A DNA stretch of 64,000 nucleotides from UBA969 sp041694635 (GTDB lineage: Bacteria; Planctomycetota; Planctomycetia; Gemmatales; Gemmataceae). The position numbers were made by a program, and so were the translations under genes. Shown here in pieces: positions 26,149 to 34,359 of this stretch (positions within the stretch are counted from its first letter, which is position 1; every line of letters begins with the position of its first letter). The DNA lies in NCBI GenBank assembly GCA_041694635.1, contig JBDNHI010000133.1, forward strand, positions 163,482 to 227,481. The letters are read 5' to 3'. The notes under the pieces are model-generated. The model was not told the DNA's origin and did not search any database. It saw only the letters and a program-made list of their open reading frames with translations.

Positions 26149-27912
26149 ATGAATTTTCCATCATTCATCTCGACTTATTTAGGCAAGGCTTTAAGCGAAG
26201 CAGGGTTTTCATCGGAAGGGCTACAAAATCAGATAAAGCCTTCAACGGATGCAAAGTTCGGTGATTACCAGTACAACGGTGCGATGGGATTGGCGAAGGA
26301 AACAAAGTCTCCACCTCGTAAAGTAGCAGAAAAAATTGCTGAAAAATTTAATATGTCGGAGGTATTAGAGTCTGTAGAAATTGCAGGCCCTGGGTTTATG
26401 AATTTCCGCATCAAGTCGCAATGGCTTGCTATGCAAATGCAACGGATGGCAACCGACCCGCGATTATGTGTTGAAAAACCAACCCAAGCGAAAACATATG
26501 TCGTTGATTTTAGTTCGCCGAATGTTGCAAAACCTATGCATGTGGGGCATTTGCGTAGCACAATTTTGGGAGATAGCCTTGCTCGTATCCTGCGTTTCCT
26601 TGGCCATACTGTTATCACAGATAATCATCTAGGGGATTGGGGAACGCAATTTGGCATTATTCTATATGGCTTTAAAAACCTTCTAAACCAAGAAGCTTTT
26701 AATAAAGATCCGGTTAAAGAATTGTCTCGACTTTATGTTGATGTGCGCAAATTATTTAAAAATCCAGAAGATGCAGATAAAACTTCTGAAGATGTGGTGC
26801 AAAATGCTTGCAGGGAAGAAACAGCAAAGTTGCATCGGGGTGACCTAGTTAATTTAGAATTATGGCGTAAGTTTATGCCCGTTTGTTTGAGTGAGATCGA
26901 TCAGGTTTATAAAAGGTTGGATGTTAAGTTTGATTATTCTTACGGTGAAAGTTTTTATCAGCCCTATCTTGAAAAAATTGTAGAAGAATTCACTGCTGCG
27001 GGTTTAGCACGCGAGAGTGAAGGTGCAATGGCAATATTTTTAACCGAAGATTCGACACCTGCTTTGATTCGTAAGCGAGATGGTGCTTTTACTTATATGA
27101 CTACCGATTTGGCTACGATTAAATATCGGGTAGACCAATGGAAGCCAGATGCAATTCTTTATGTAGTGGATTCCAGGCAGTCTTTACATTTCTCCCAATT
27201 GTTTCAAATTGCTAACAAATGGTTGGGTGAAAAAACTGCCCTTGAGCATATTTCTTTCGGTTCGGTTTTGGGCCCCGATCGAAAACCTATCAAAACTAGG
27301 TCTGGCACCGCCGTGGCTTCCCTTGACCAACTTCTTGATGAAGCGATAAAGCTTGCCAACGAAATAAACGATTGTGTTGATCCAACCGTTGAGGCAAGTA
27401 ACATTGAAATAAAAGAAGATGTCAAAGAGGTTGGCACGGTGGTTGGGGTGGGCGCAGTTAAATACGCAGACCTTTGCCAAAACCGTACCAGCGATTATGT
27501 TTTTAATTGGGAAAAAATGATGGCGATGGAGGGCAATACTGCTGCCTATATGCAGTATGCCTATGCAAGAAACCGTAGCATATTTAGAAAAGGTGGCTTT
27601 GATCCTAACCTTTATCGAAGTTCTTCTGTAAATGTAATTCTGGATTCGGTTGAAGAGCGCAGCTTGGCTTTGCAGCTATTTCGCTTTGAAGAAGCCATTT
27701 CACTTTCTGTAATTGATTTCAAACCAAGTAATATCACCGGGTACCTCTGGGATCTTGCTAAGGCGTATAGTGTATTCTTTCAGAATTGCCCAGTTCTTAA
27801 AGCTTCAACTGAGGAAGTTAGGCAGGGTCGACTGTTGTTATGCGATCTAACTGCAAGGGTATTAAAGCAGGGGTTGGAATTACTGGGAATCGGCGTAATC
27901 GAAAAAATGTGA
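26149..27912 (+). CDS. argS: Arginyl-tRNA synthetase
   Basis: Charges tRNA-Arg with arginine. Class I synthetase of 587 residues. It has the N-terminal tRNA-binding domain (FGDYQYNGAMGLAK), the ATP-binding HIGH-like motif in KPMHVGHLRSTILGD, FTYMTTDLATIKYR in the core, the KMSKS-equivalent DRKPIKTRSGT, and the C-terminal anticodon domain (YAYARNRSIFRK). No frameshift was seen. A short DUF962 gene follows 40 bases later. Confidence 0.97.
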   Translation: MNFPSFISTYLGKALSEAGFSSEGLQNQIKPSTDAKFGDYQYNGAMGLAKETKSPPRKVAEKIAEKFNMSEVLESVEIAGPGFMNFRIKSQWLAMQMQRMATDPRLCVEKPTQAKTYVVDFSSPNVAKPMHVGHLRSTILGDSLARILRFLGHTVITDNHLGDWGTQFGIILYGFKNLLNQEAFNKDPVKELSRLYVDVRKLFKNPEDADKTSEDVVQNACREETAKLHRGDLVNLELWRKFMPVCLSEIDQVYKRLDVKFDYSYGESFYQPYLEKIVEEFTAAGLARESEGAMAIFLTEDSTPALIRKRDGAFTYMTTDLATIKYRVDQWKPDAILYVVDSRQSLHFSQLFQIANKWLGEKTALEHISFGSVLGPDRKPIKTRSGTAVASLDQLLDEAIKLANEINDCVDPTVEASNIEIKEDVKEVGTVVGVGAVKYADLCQNRTSDYVFNWEKMMAMEGNTAAYMQYAYARNRSIFRKGGFDPNLYRSSSVNVILDSVEERSLALQLFRFEEAISLSVIDFKPSNITGYLWDLAKAYSVFFQNCPVLKASTEEVRQGRLLLCDLTARVLKQGLELLGIGVIEKM

Positions 27913-27954
27913 TAAGGTTTGAACAACCGTAAAGTTCTTTCAAGGTAAATAGAA

Positions 27955-28284
27955 ATGGCATCTTCAAGTCAGCAGAAAAAAAAAGGTATTCTTCCTTTTA
28001 TAAAACTTAGAATTGGTAATTGGATGCTTAGGCATCAATTGCCTTTCAACTTCGCAATTCATATGGTCGGTATTCCTATAGCAGTTGCGGGGATTCCCTT
28101 ATTATTCTTATATGAATGGTACTGGGGTGTAGGTGCAATTTTTTTAGGTTATTTGCTTCAGTTCATCGGCCATTGTGTTGAAGGTAACGATGTAGGAGAA
28201 TGGGCAGCGATTAAGAAAATGTTAGGAATGCCCTATGTAGGAATATCCCCCAGATGGAACCCAGAAGATCCCGGGAAGTTATAG
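27955..28284 (+). CDS. Mpo1/DUF962-like small membrane protein
   Basis: A 109-residue protein. The core RHQLPFNFAIHMVGIPIAVAGI, then LGYLLQFIGHCVEGND, matches the DUF962/YGL010w (Mpo1) family, whose yeast member is an iron-dependent dioxygenase that shortens hydroxy fatty acids. The conserved histidines (RH, IHMVG, GH) are present. Two hydrophobic segments suggest a membrane protein. It follows argS closely. Enzymatic function in bacteria is inferred from family only. Confidence 0.78.
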   Translation: MASSSQQKKKGILPFIKLRIGNWMLRHQLPFNFAIHMVGIPIAVAGIPLLFLYEWYWGVGAIFLGYLLQFIGHCVEGNDVGEWAAIKKMLGMPYVGISPRWNPEDPGKL

Positions 28285-28515
28285 AAAAGTCATTAGCTTC
28301 TTACCTGGGTCACCAGTTTTAACCCTTTCTGCTGTATTGCCTAAACTCGGGCTTTCCCGAATGTCCCTAATTACCAGATTTACCCTTAAGACCGACAAAA
28401 AAGTTATAACCGCTAAAAGTTTCCTGTCCTTCCTTATCGGAACTGCCGATATTTCTATTGGCTAATCTTGTTTACTGGCTTGAGTAATGGATTAGTTTTA
28501 AGGTTGAAATTTAAA

Positions 28516-28533
28516 GTATCGGTGTTCCGATAC
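28516..28533. promoter_or_regulatory. Perfect inverted repeat in the leader of the TolC-like gene
   Basis: GTATCGG-TGTT-CCGATAC is a perfect 7-bp inverted repeat with a four-base spacer, 17 bases before the ATG at 28550. It could be an operator for a dimeric regulator or an RNA hairpin close to the ribosome-binding site. No T-run follows, so it is not a terminator. Confidence 0.45.
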
Positions 28534-28549
28534 GAAACTTTGGGGTGTA

Positions 28550-30760
28550 ATGGCTATGCAATTGAAACCTTCCATTATTTGTACTGCGTTATTTCTTGCT
28601 TTGGTTAGCGGATGCAAGCAGAACTTGTTTCTTGCAGAAGCTGACTACGAACATTACAAGAACTTAATGCCTGCAAATCTGGAAAATGATCCAGCTGCGG
28701 TTGTTCAGCCGATTACTAAATCCATGGGCAAGCCCCCAACAATTAACGAGCCTGAAAGAAAGCCTCGTTATATTTCTCTTTCAGAATGCGTTTCGATTGC
28801 AATTGAACAAGGAACGGTAGGTTTTCAGAACCCCTTGTTCCCCGGTATTGGTCAAGACACTTTAGTGAGTTTTACAGGTCGTGGTGCTGCTGGATCTGAT
28901 GCTATCCGAGTCTTTGCTTTAGAACCTGCAATCATTGGAAATGAAATTGAAAAGTCGTTATCAAAGTTTGATGCAGTTTGGACCTCAAGTTTGAATTGGA
29001 ACAATACCGATCGTCCGATTGGAACAGCGATTGATAACTTCGTAACTTCCTCGGGTGGATTAAATTCAATTGAAACCATGGACTCTTCTTTTAATTCAAC
29101 CATTTTGAAGCCGTTACCTACAGGTGGTGTGGCAGGTATTACCTTTAGAACCGACTACCAGTTTACCAATCTTCCTGCTTTCGTGAACCCGAACTACAGG
29201 CCAACCATGCAGTTTCAGTTTGAACAGCCTTTGTTGCAAGGTTATGGCGTGGAAATTAACCAGTTGCGCACTTCCCATCCGGGTAGCGTAACCTCCCCTG
29301 GTGTGCTTGGGGGCCAACCTGCTGCTGAAGGTATCCTAGTTACCAGAATTCGCTTTGATCAGCAGCGTGCAGAATTCGAACGCAACTTAACCTATCAGGT
29401 TCTTAATGTGGAATTTGCTTATTGGAATCTGTATGGTTCTTACTGGACCTTGTTTGCTCGTGAGCAAGCACTTAGACAGGGTTATGAAGCTTGGAGAATT
29501 AGTAAAGCACGGCTTGACGCTGGCACCATTACTTTGGCTGACCTTGCTCAAACTCGTGGTCAGTATGAATTGTTCCGAGGCCAACGCCTTGAAGCTCTTG
29601 ATAAAGTTCTTGAAAATGAAAGACAAGTTCGCGCTCTCTTAGGGATGCCAGCCGAAGATTCGACCCGGCTGGTTCCTAGTGATGCACCGACTCTTTCAAG
29701 GTTTGAACCTGATTGGGATTCTGCTTTGGATGAATCTTTGACCTTGAGGCCCGAACTTTTCATCGCCCGCCAAGAAGTTAAAGCCAAACAGATGGATTTG
29801 ATCCTTGCAAAGAATACCTTAATGCCCGATCTTCGCTTTTTGTCGACCTATGATTCAAACTCGATCGGCAGCAGACTTGATGGAACCAACAATACCAATG
29901 CGTTGGCAAACCTAGCAGAAAACCGATTTAATAACTGGTCCTTAGGCTTGAGATTGAATGTGCCAATCGGTTTCAGGGCTCAGCACGCTAATGTTAGAAA
30001 CGCCCGGTTGGAACTGGCAAAAAGCTACGAAGTCTTACAGGATCAGGAATTAAAGGCTGGTAGATTCTTAAGTCAATCGTATCGCAAAATATTCACTACC
30101 TACGAACAAATTAGAGTCCAACGCGCTCAGCGTGAAGCTTTTGCAGAACAACTTCGTATCCGCTTCCAAGAATTCCTTGCGGGCAAAGGGGCTGGTAACC
30201 GTACCAGAGATACCGTCGACATCCTTCTTGAAGCTCAACGATTCTGGGCTGATGCACTTGCTAACGAATACTCTGCAATCGTTCAGTATAACATTTCCTT
30301 GGCAAACTTCGAATTTGCTAAGGGCACAATCCTCAAGCATAATAATGTTCAGATTTCAGAAGGTGCCCTTCCTGGTGTTGCACAGGTTCGCGCTGTCGAA
30401 CATTTCAGAGAACGCACCAAGGCTTTGGTTTTAAGGGAGCATGAAAATCCTTTGGCTCACGGTGCTATCAATTCTGAAAGTGGCGACCCAGGCCTGCCAC
30501 AAATTCCAAAAGATGGTGCAGTAAGCTTGCCTGCTTTGATGAAAAATGCACCTGCTATGCCTGAAGAAATCAAGAGAATTGACCCTAACAAAAATCCTAT
30601 GCTGGTGCCTGTCCCTAAGAATGATACAAACAATCTTTCCAAGGGTATGGTACCTCAAGGGAGTAGTCAAAGTGTGGTGACACCAGTTTCCGCAACCAAG
30701 ACACTTCCAAGTTCTACTGGATTAAAGTTTGAAAAACCAGTAATTGAATTCAACCCTTAA
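28550..30760 (+). CDS. TolC-family outer-membrane efflux lipoprotein
   Basis: A 736-residue TolC/OEP-type channel component. It has a lipoprotein signal (ALFLALVSGC, lipidated Cys at about 22), a long N-terminal region of about 200 residues before the channel part, and the OEP repeat pattern: NVEFAYWNLYGSYW, RLDAGTITLADLAQTRGQYE, QVRALLGMPAED, then a second half AARLELAKSYEVL-like and AGKGAGNRTRDTVDILLEAQRFWADALANEY ending YNISLANFEFAKGTIL. The C-terminal 130 residues are Pro/Lys-rich and probably periplasmic and disordered. A strong terminator separates it from the ATP-grasp gene. It may be the outer-membrane exit for the adaptor proteins encoded 4-11 kb downstream. Confidence 0.9.
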   Translation: MAMQLKPSIICTALFLALVSGCKQNLFLAEADYEHYKNLMPANLENDPAAVVQPITKSMGKPPTINEPERKPRYISLSECVSIAIEQGTVGFQNPLFPGIGQDTLVSFTGRGAAGSDAIRVFALEPAIIGNEIEKSLSKFDAVWTSSLNWNNTDRPIGTAIDNFVTSSGGLNSIETMDSSFNSTILKPLPTGGVAGITFRTDYQFTNLPAFVNPNYRPTMQFQFEQPLLQGYGVEINQLRTSHPGSVTSPGVLGGQPAAEGILVTRIRFDQQRAEFERNLTYQVLNVEFAYWNLYGSYWTLFAREQALRQGYEAWRISKARLDAGTITLADLAQTRGQYELFRGQRLEALDKVLENERQVRALLGMPAEDSTRLVPSDAPTLSRFEPDWDSALDESLTLRPELFIARQEVKAKQMDLILAKNTLMPDLRFLSTYDSNSIGSRLDGTNNTNALANLAENRFNNWSLGLRLNVPIGFRAQHANVRNARLELAKSYEVLQDQELKAGRFLSQSYRKIFTTYEQIRVQRAQREAFAEQLRIRFQEFLAGKGAGNRTRDTVDILLEAQRFWADALANEYSAIVQYNISLANFEFAKGTILKHNNVQISEGALPGVAQVRAVEHFRERTKALVLREHENPLAHGAINSESGDPGLPQIPKDGAVSLPALMKNAPAMPEEIKRIDPNKNPMLVPVPKNDTNNLSKGMVPQGSSQSVVTPVSATKTLPSSTGLKFEKPVIEFNP

Positions 30761-30783
30761 AAGTTTCCCCGCAAGATTCATCC

Positions 30784-30819
30784 AAAGAAGCCAGTATAAT
30801 ACTGGCTTCTTTCGTTTTT
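30784..30819 (+). terminator. Rho-independent terminator after the TolC-like gene
   Basis: A near-perfect palindrome, AAAGAAGCCAGTAT pairing with ATACTGGCTTCTTT, is followed by CGTTTTTA. It lies between the stop of the TolC-like gene and the start of the ATP-grasp gene, so downstream genes probably have their own promoter or depend on read-through. Confidence 0.88.
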
Positions 30820-30829
30820 AGGGGTAATT

Positions 30830-31852
30830 ATGAAACGATTGTTCTTGTTCGAAGAACTTGCTGCTACGGAATTTGAACCACAGTCTTCGATACAAGCTTT
30901 ATTGCCCGAAGGTTTGTCGATTTTAAAAGCCTTGATCTCTGATTTTTCGAAACGAATTGATTATGAATTATTTGTATTTGCATCATGCAATGTAAAGCAA
31001 TTACTTGTGATGGAATCTTTAATTGATGAATCGAAAGTTATCGTTAATAGTTGTGAGAACCCGTTTAAAGGTGAAGTGAGAAAGGGAGATGCGGTATTAA
31101 TTCTTGCGCCGGAAACTGATAAGATTTTAGAAAAGCGCACTTCCCAATTAATAGAAACAGGAGCGGAAAATTTAGGCTGTTCTCTTAATGCGATTATTCT
31201 TGCAGCGGATAAATATTCTACTTTTAATTTCTTAACCACTTATCAAATCTCGACGCCTTTCACTTTGCTGCTTTCCGACTTTTTGAAAAATCCATCCTTG
31301 ACATTTCCTTTAGTTTTAAAACCAAGGTATGGGGCTGGAGCTTCCCATACCTACCTCATCCATTCAAATTCTGACCTTGAAAACAGAATCGCAAAAACCG
31401 ATCTAATGGAAAATTGGATTGTTCAAAAATTTGTCTCTGGCTTGCCTGCTAGTTATTGCTTTGCAGTTGTAAATTCCAATTTGACACCAGTGATTTCTAG
31501 TTTTCAAAAGGTAGTATGCTCTAATAATCAATTTAATTATTATGGCGGGAGCTGTTCCCTCCCTGATGAGTTTGAAGAACGGGCCTTAAACCTTGCTCAA
31601 AAAAGCTTGGCAAACTTCCAAGGCTTAAATGGGTGGGTCGGTGTTGATTTGATTCTCGGAAATAGTGCCAATGGTTCCGATGATTTTGTTTGCGAAATTA
31701 ATCCTAGGCTTACCACTGCTTACCTTGGTGCAAGGAAATTACTCAAGTTCAATCCAGCTTTATTATGGCTCCCTAATAATTTAAAACATTTTCAGCTAAA
31801 ACTTAAAAACATTATTGTAAGCTATGACAAGTTGGGAGAAATTGAAATTTAA
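30830..31852 (+). CDS. ATP-grasp domain protein
   Basis: 340 residues. The C-terminal two thirds form an ATP-grasp fold: FPLVLKPRYGAGASHTYLI (ATP-binding Lys and flexible loop), ENWIVQKFVSGLPASYCFAVV, YYGGSC, then GWVGVDLIL and VCEINPRLTTAYLG with the metal-binding Glu and Asn. This pattern resembles COG1821-type ligases (such as MfnD of methanofuran synthesis), which have relatives in planctomycetes with C1-transfer genes; no other C1 gene is in this window, so the substrate is open. The GGGG before the ATG is a usable ribosome-binding site. A DUF885 peptidase gene follows 14 bases later. Confidence 0.8.
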   Translation: MKRLFLFEELAATEFEPQSSIQALLPEGLSILKALISDFSKRIDYELFVFASCNVKQLLVMESLIDESKVIVNSCENPFKGEVRKGDAVLILAPETDKILEKRTSQLIETGAENLGCSLNAIILAADKYSTFNFLTTYQISTPFTLLLSDFLKNPSLTFPLVLKPRYGAGASHTYLIHSNSDLENRIAKTDLMENWIVQKFVSGLPASYCFAVVNSNLTPVISSFQKVVCSNNQFNYYGGSCSLPDEFEERALNLAQKSLANFQGLNGWVGVDLILGNSANGSDDFVCEINPRLTTAYLGARKLLKFNPALLWLPNNLKHFQLKLKNIIVSYDKLGEIEI

Positions 31853-31866
31853 TAAGGTGAACTATT

Positions 31867-33627
31867 ATGAAGATAAGTTTCTGTTTCTTTTTTACATTTG
31901 TGGGTTTATGTGGAATTCTGGCCTTCCCTCAGCAAGATGAAGATAAAAAATTGGTAAGATTTTTTGATATATTTCTTGATGAAGAATTTAAAATGAGGCC
32001 ATTGGTTGCAACCCAGTTGGGCGACCATCGATTTGATTCGTTGCTTGAAAATCCGAGTGTAAAAAATCGTGACCTTTGGAAAGATTTTTACAAATCTGCC
32101 CTTAATAAGCTAGTGTCTCAAATTAAAATCGAAGCCTTATCTACAAATGGAAAAGTCGATTTTAAAGTACTTCAAGCGCATCTTGAAAGGACAATTTGGC
32201 TTCAAGAAAATACACAACCTTACGAAAATGACCCTAGAACTTATAGCGAATTAATTGCGGATAGTTTGTTTCTTCCCTTATCGCAATCTACGATTGCGGA
32301 AGAGCGCACTGTTGAAAATCTGATCGCGCGCACCGCACTCGTGCCAAAGGTTTTACAATCCGCAAAAGAATCTGTAAAAAACCCGCCAATAGTTGTGCTT
32401 AACACTGCTATTAAACAAAATCTGGGCTCCATCAGGTTTTATAAGCAAGGCATAGGCGATTTTGTAAAAAATCCTGAATTAAAAAAGAAACTCCTCCTCG
32501 CCACTTCAAAAGTTATTCCCGAACTCGAAAGTTATCAAGATTTCTTGCAAGGGGTTTTAAAGTCTGGAACGAATACCGATTGGCGCATTGGCGCTGATAA
32601 GTTTAACCAAAAACTTGTGCTCGAACTGCAGGCAGGTATTAGTGCTGATGAACTTCTTCGACTTGCAGAGGTTGAAATGGCAGTGGTTACCCAACAAATG
32701 TTTGTCATTGCGAAGAAATTATGGCCAACTTTATTTCCTAATAGGGTTGCTTATGGTGAAGATGCAAAAGGAAAGAACCAAACCATTTTAGATGTGTTGG
32801 AGAAATTAAGCGAAAAAAGAGGAAAACCTAGTGACCTTTTAAAAGATACCCGGAGTACAGTTAAAAATATTCAATCATTTATTACTGCAAAAAATATTTT
32901 GACTTTACCTCAACCCGATCGCTGTCAGATTCTTGAAATGCCTGAATTCCAACGGGGCAACTCGGTGGCTTATCTTAATCAGGCGCCACCATTAGATACT
33001 AATGCTTCAAGTGTTTATGCGGTAAGTCCGCCCCCCTCCGACTGGGATGTCGACACCGTGAATAGTTTTATGAAAGAATACAATAATTATATGCTTCAGA
33101 TTTTAACGATCCACGAAGCATACCCCGGGCATTATGTTCAGCTTGAGTATTCGAACAAGCATCCTTCAAAGATTCGCAGGGTTTTGTCTTCTGGGGTGTT
33201 TGCGGAAGGTTGGGCGGTCTACACCGAAAAAATGATGCTGGATGAAGGCTATGGGGAAAATGACCTTGGCCTCAGAATTCATCAGCTTAAATGGTTTCTC
33301 CGGGCTGTTGCCAATGCTATTCTCGATCATCAAATGCATTGTAAGCAAATGACGGATGAGCAAGCGATGGATTTACTTGTAAATCGGGCATTTCAAAACA
33401 AAGGTGAAGCTTTGGGCAAAGTTATCAGATCGAAACAATCTGCCTGTCAACTTTCAACCTACTTTGCTGGTGCAGTATTTTTTAACAAGCTAAGGGCAGA
33501 AACTCAGAAGGCGAAAGGTAGCGACTTTAATCTAAAACTTTATCACGAATCGGTATTATCCCACGGCACTTTGCCTTTAAATTTGTTGCGCGATTTAGTC
33601 TGGGATGATCTTGGGCTTAAAAAATAA
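31867..33627 (+). CDS. Secreted DUF885-family metalloprotein
   Basis: 586 residues with a signal peptide (FCFFFTFVGLCGILAF, cleavage near AFPQQ). The DUF885 core has the zinc site HEAYPGHYVQLEYSN (HEXXH-like, with GH) followed by VFAEGWAVYTEKMMLDEGYG, which supplies the third ligand Glu, as in M3/M32-like peptidases. The N-terminal half is helical (LRLAEVEMAVVTQQMF-like). Probably a periplasmic or secreted peptidase; the substrate is unknown. It starts 14 bases after the ATP-grasp gene with AAGGTG upstream, so the two are co-transcribed. Confidence 0.87.
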   Translation: MKISFCFFFTFVGLCGILAFPQQDEDKKLVRFFDIFLDEEFKMRPLVATQLGDHRFDSLLENPSVKNRDLWKDFYKSALNKLVSQIKIEALSTNGKVDFKVLQAHLERTIWLQENTQPYENDPRTYSELIADSLFLPLSQSTIAEERTVENLIARTALVPKVLQSAKESVKNPPIVVLNTAIKQNLGSIRFYKQGIGDFVKNPELKKKLLLATSKVIPELESYQDFLQGVLKSGTNTDWRIGADKFNQKLVLELQAGISADELLRLAEVEMAVVTQQMFVIAKKLWPTLFPNRVAYGEDAKGKNQTILDVLEKLSEKRGKPSDLLKDTRSTVKNIQSFITAKNILTLPQPDRCQILEMPEFQRGNSVAYLNQAPPLDTNASSVYAVSPPPSDWDVDTVNSFMKEYNNYMLQILTIHEAYPGHYVQLEYSNKHPSKIRRVLSSGVFAEGWAVYTEKMMLDEGYGENDLGLRIHQLKWFLRAVANAILDHQMHCKQMTDEQAMDLLVNRAFQNKGEALGKVIRSKQSACQLSTYFAGAVFFNKLRAETQKAKGSDFNLKLYHESVLSHGTLPLNLLRDLVWDDLGLKK

Positions 33628-33672
33628 GCGTTTTTAAAGGTCAAGACCAAACTCCATATTTTTCAATGGCTT

Positions 33673-34173
33673 ATGAAAATGCCATTGATCCTTAATTTAG
33701 ATTTGTTATATCGCTGCCTCGTTGGGGAATATGAATTTGTTTTGTTTGGGGGTGTTGTTGGAATGCTTATTAGTCGTGCGCAGTTATCTGATTTTTTAGA
33801 CGATGATTTTATGACCGATGGACTTGCCGATGAAGTTGCAAAAGCTTTTATTGCGTGGCTGGTGGAAAGTGCGGAAAGGTTAGTCATCTGCGAGCAAAAT
33901 CCCGTGCTTTTAAAATTGAAACTACAGCGATTAGCGCTAAAGGGTAGGTCGATCAGGAAAATTTTAGTTCTCTGGGATAACTCGGATTCAAAAATTAATG
34001 CTTACCAATTGATAAATTTGGAAGGATTGCAAGAAGCAATCGATGGACCAAATATGGGAAGCTTGTTGCTTTTAGAAAAAATGATTGAGATTATGGTAGA
34101 GAAAGACAAGCAAGTCAAACATTCGGTGGAAGGCTTTCGGCCATTTGGTTGGAAGTCAAAGAAGTGTGCCTAG
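33673..34173 (+). CDS. Hypothetical protein
   Basis: 166 residues from the ATG at 33673, or 136 from a second ATG at 33763 that has a GGGGGTG box upstream and starts MLISRAQLSDFLDDDFMTDG. The shorter version has a more natural composition: acidic N-terminal part, then FIAWLVESAERLV, two amphipathic helices, and a basic end. No membrane segment or known motif was seen in it. It follows the DUF885 gene by 45 bases and precedes the GAF/adaptor gene by about 190. Confidence 0.55.
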   Translation: MKMPLILNLDLLYRCLVGEYEFVLFGGVVGMLISRAQLSDFLDDDFMTDGLADEVAKAFIAWLVESAERLVICEQNPVLLKLKLQRLALKGRSIRKILVLWDNSDSKINAYQLINLEGLQEAIDGPNMGSLLLLEKMIEIMVEKDKQVKHSVEGFRPFGWKSKKCA

Positions 34174-34359
34174 ACCATCCAGGCTTCCTGTTTTATGCAA
34201 TATTATGGTCAAGATGATGAATTTAACGCCCTTTTCTTTTTGGTTTTCTTAAATTTATCGCAATTTGTTTAAGGTTAGCTATTATTGATCGTTCTACTTG
34301 GTTAGAATTATATATAGTTGCTTTTATAGTCGCATATCGTTTTTTGAAGGTGGACTCCT

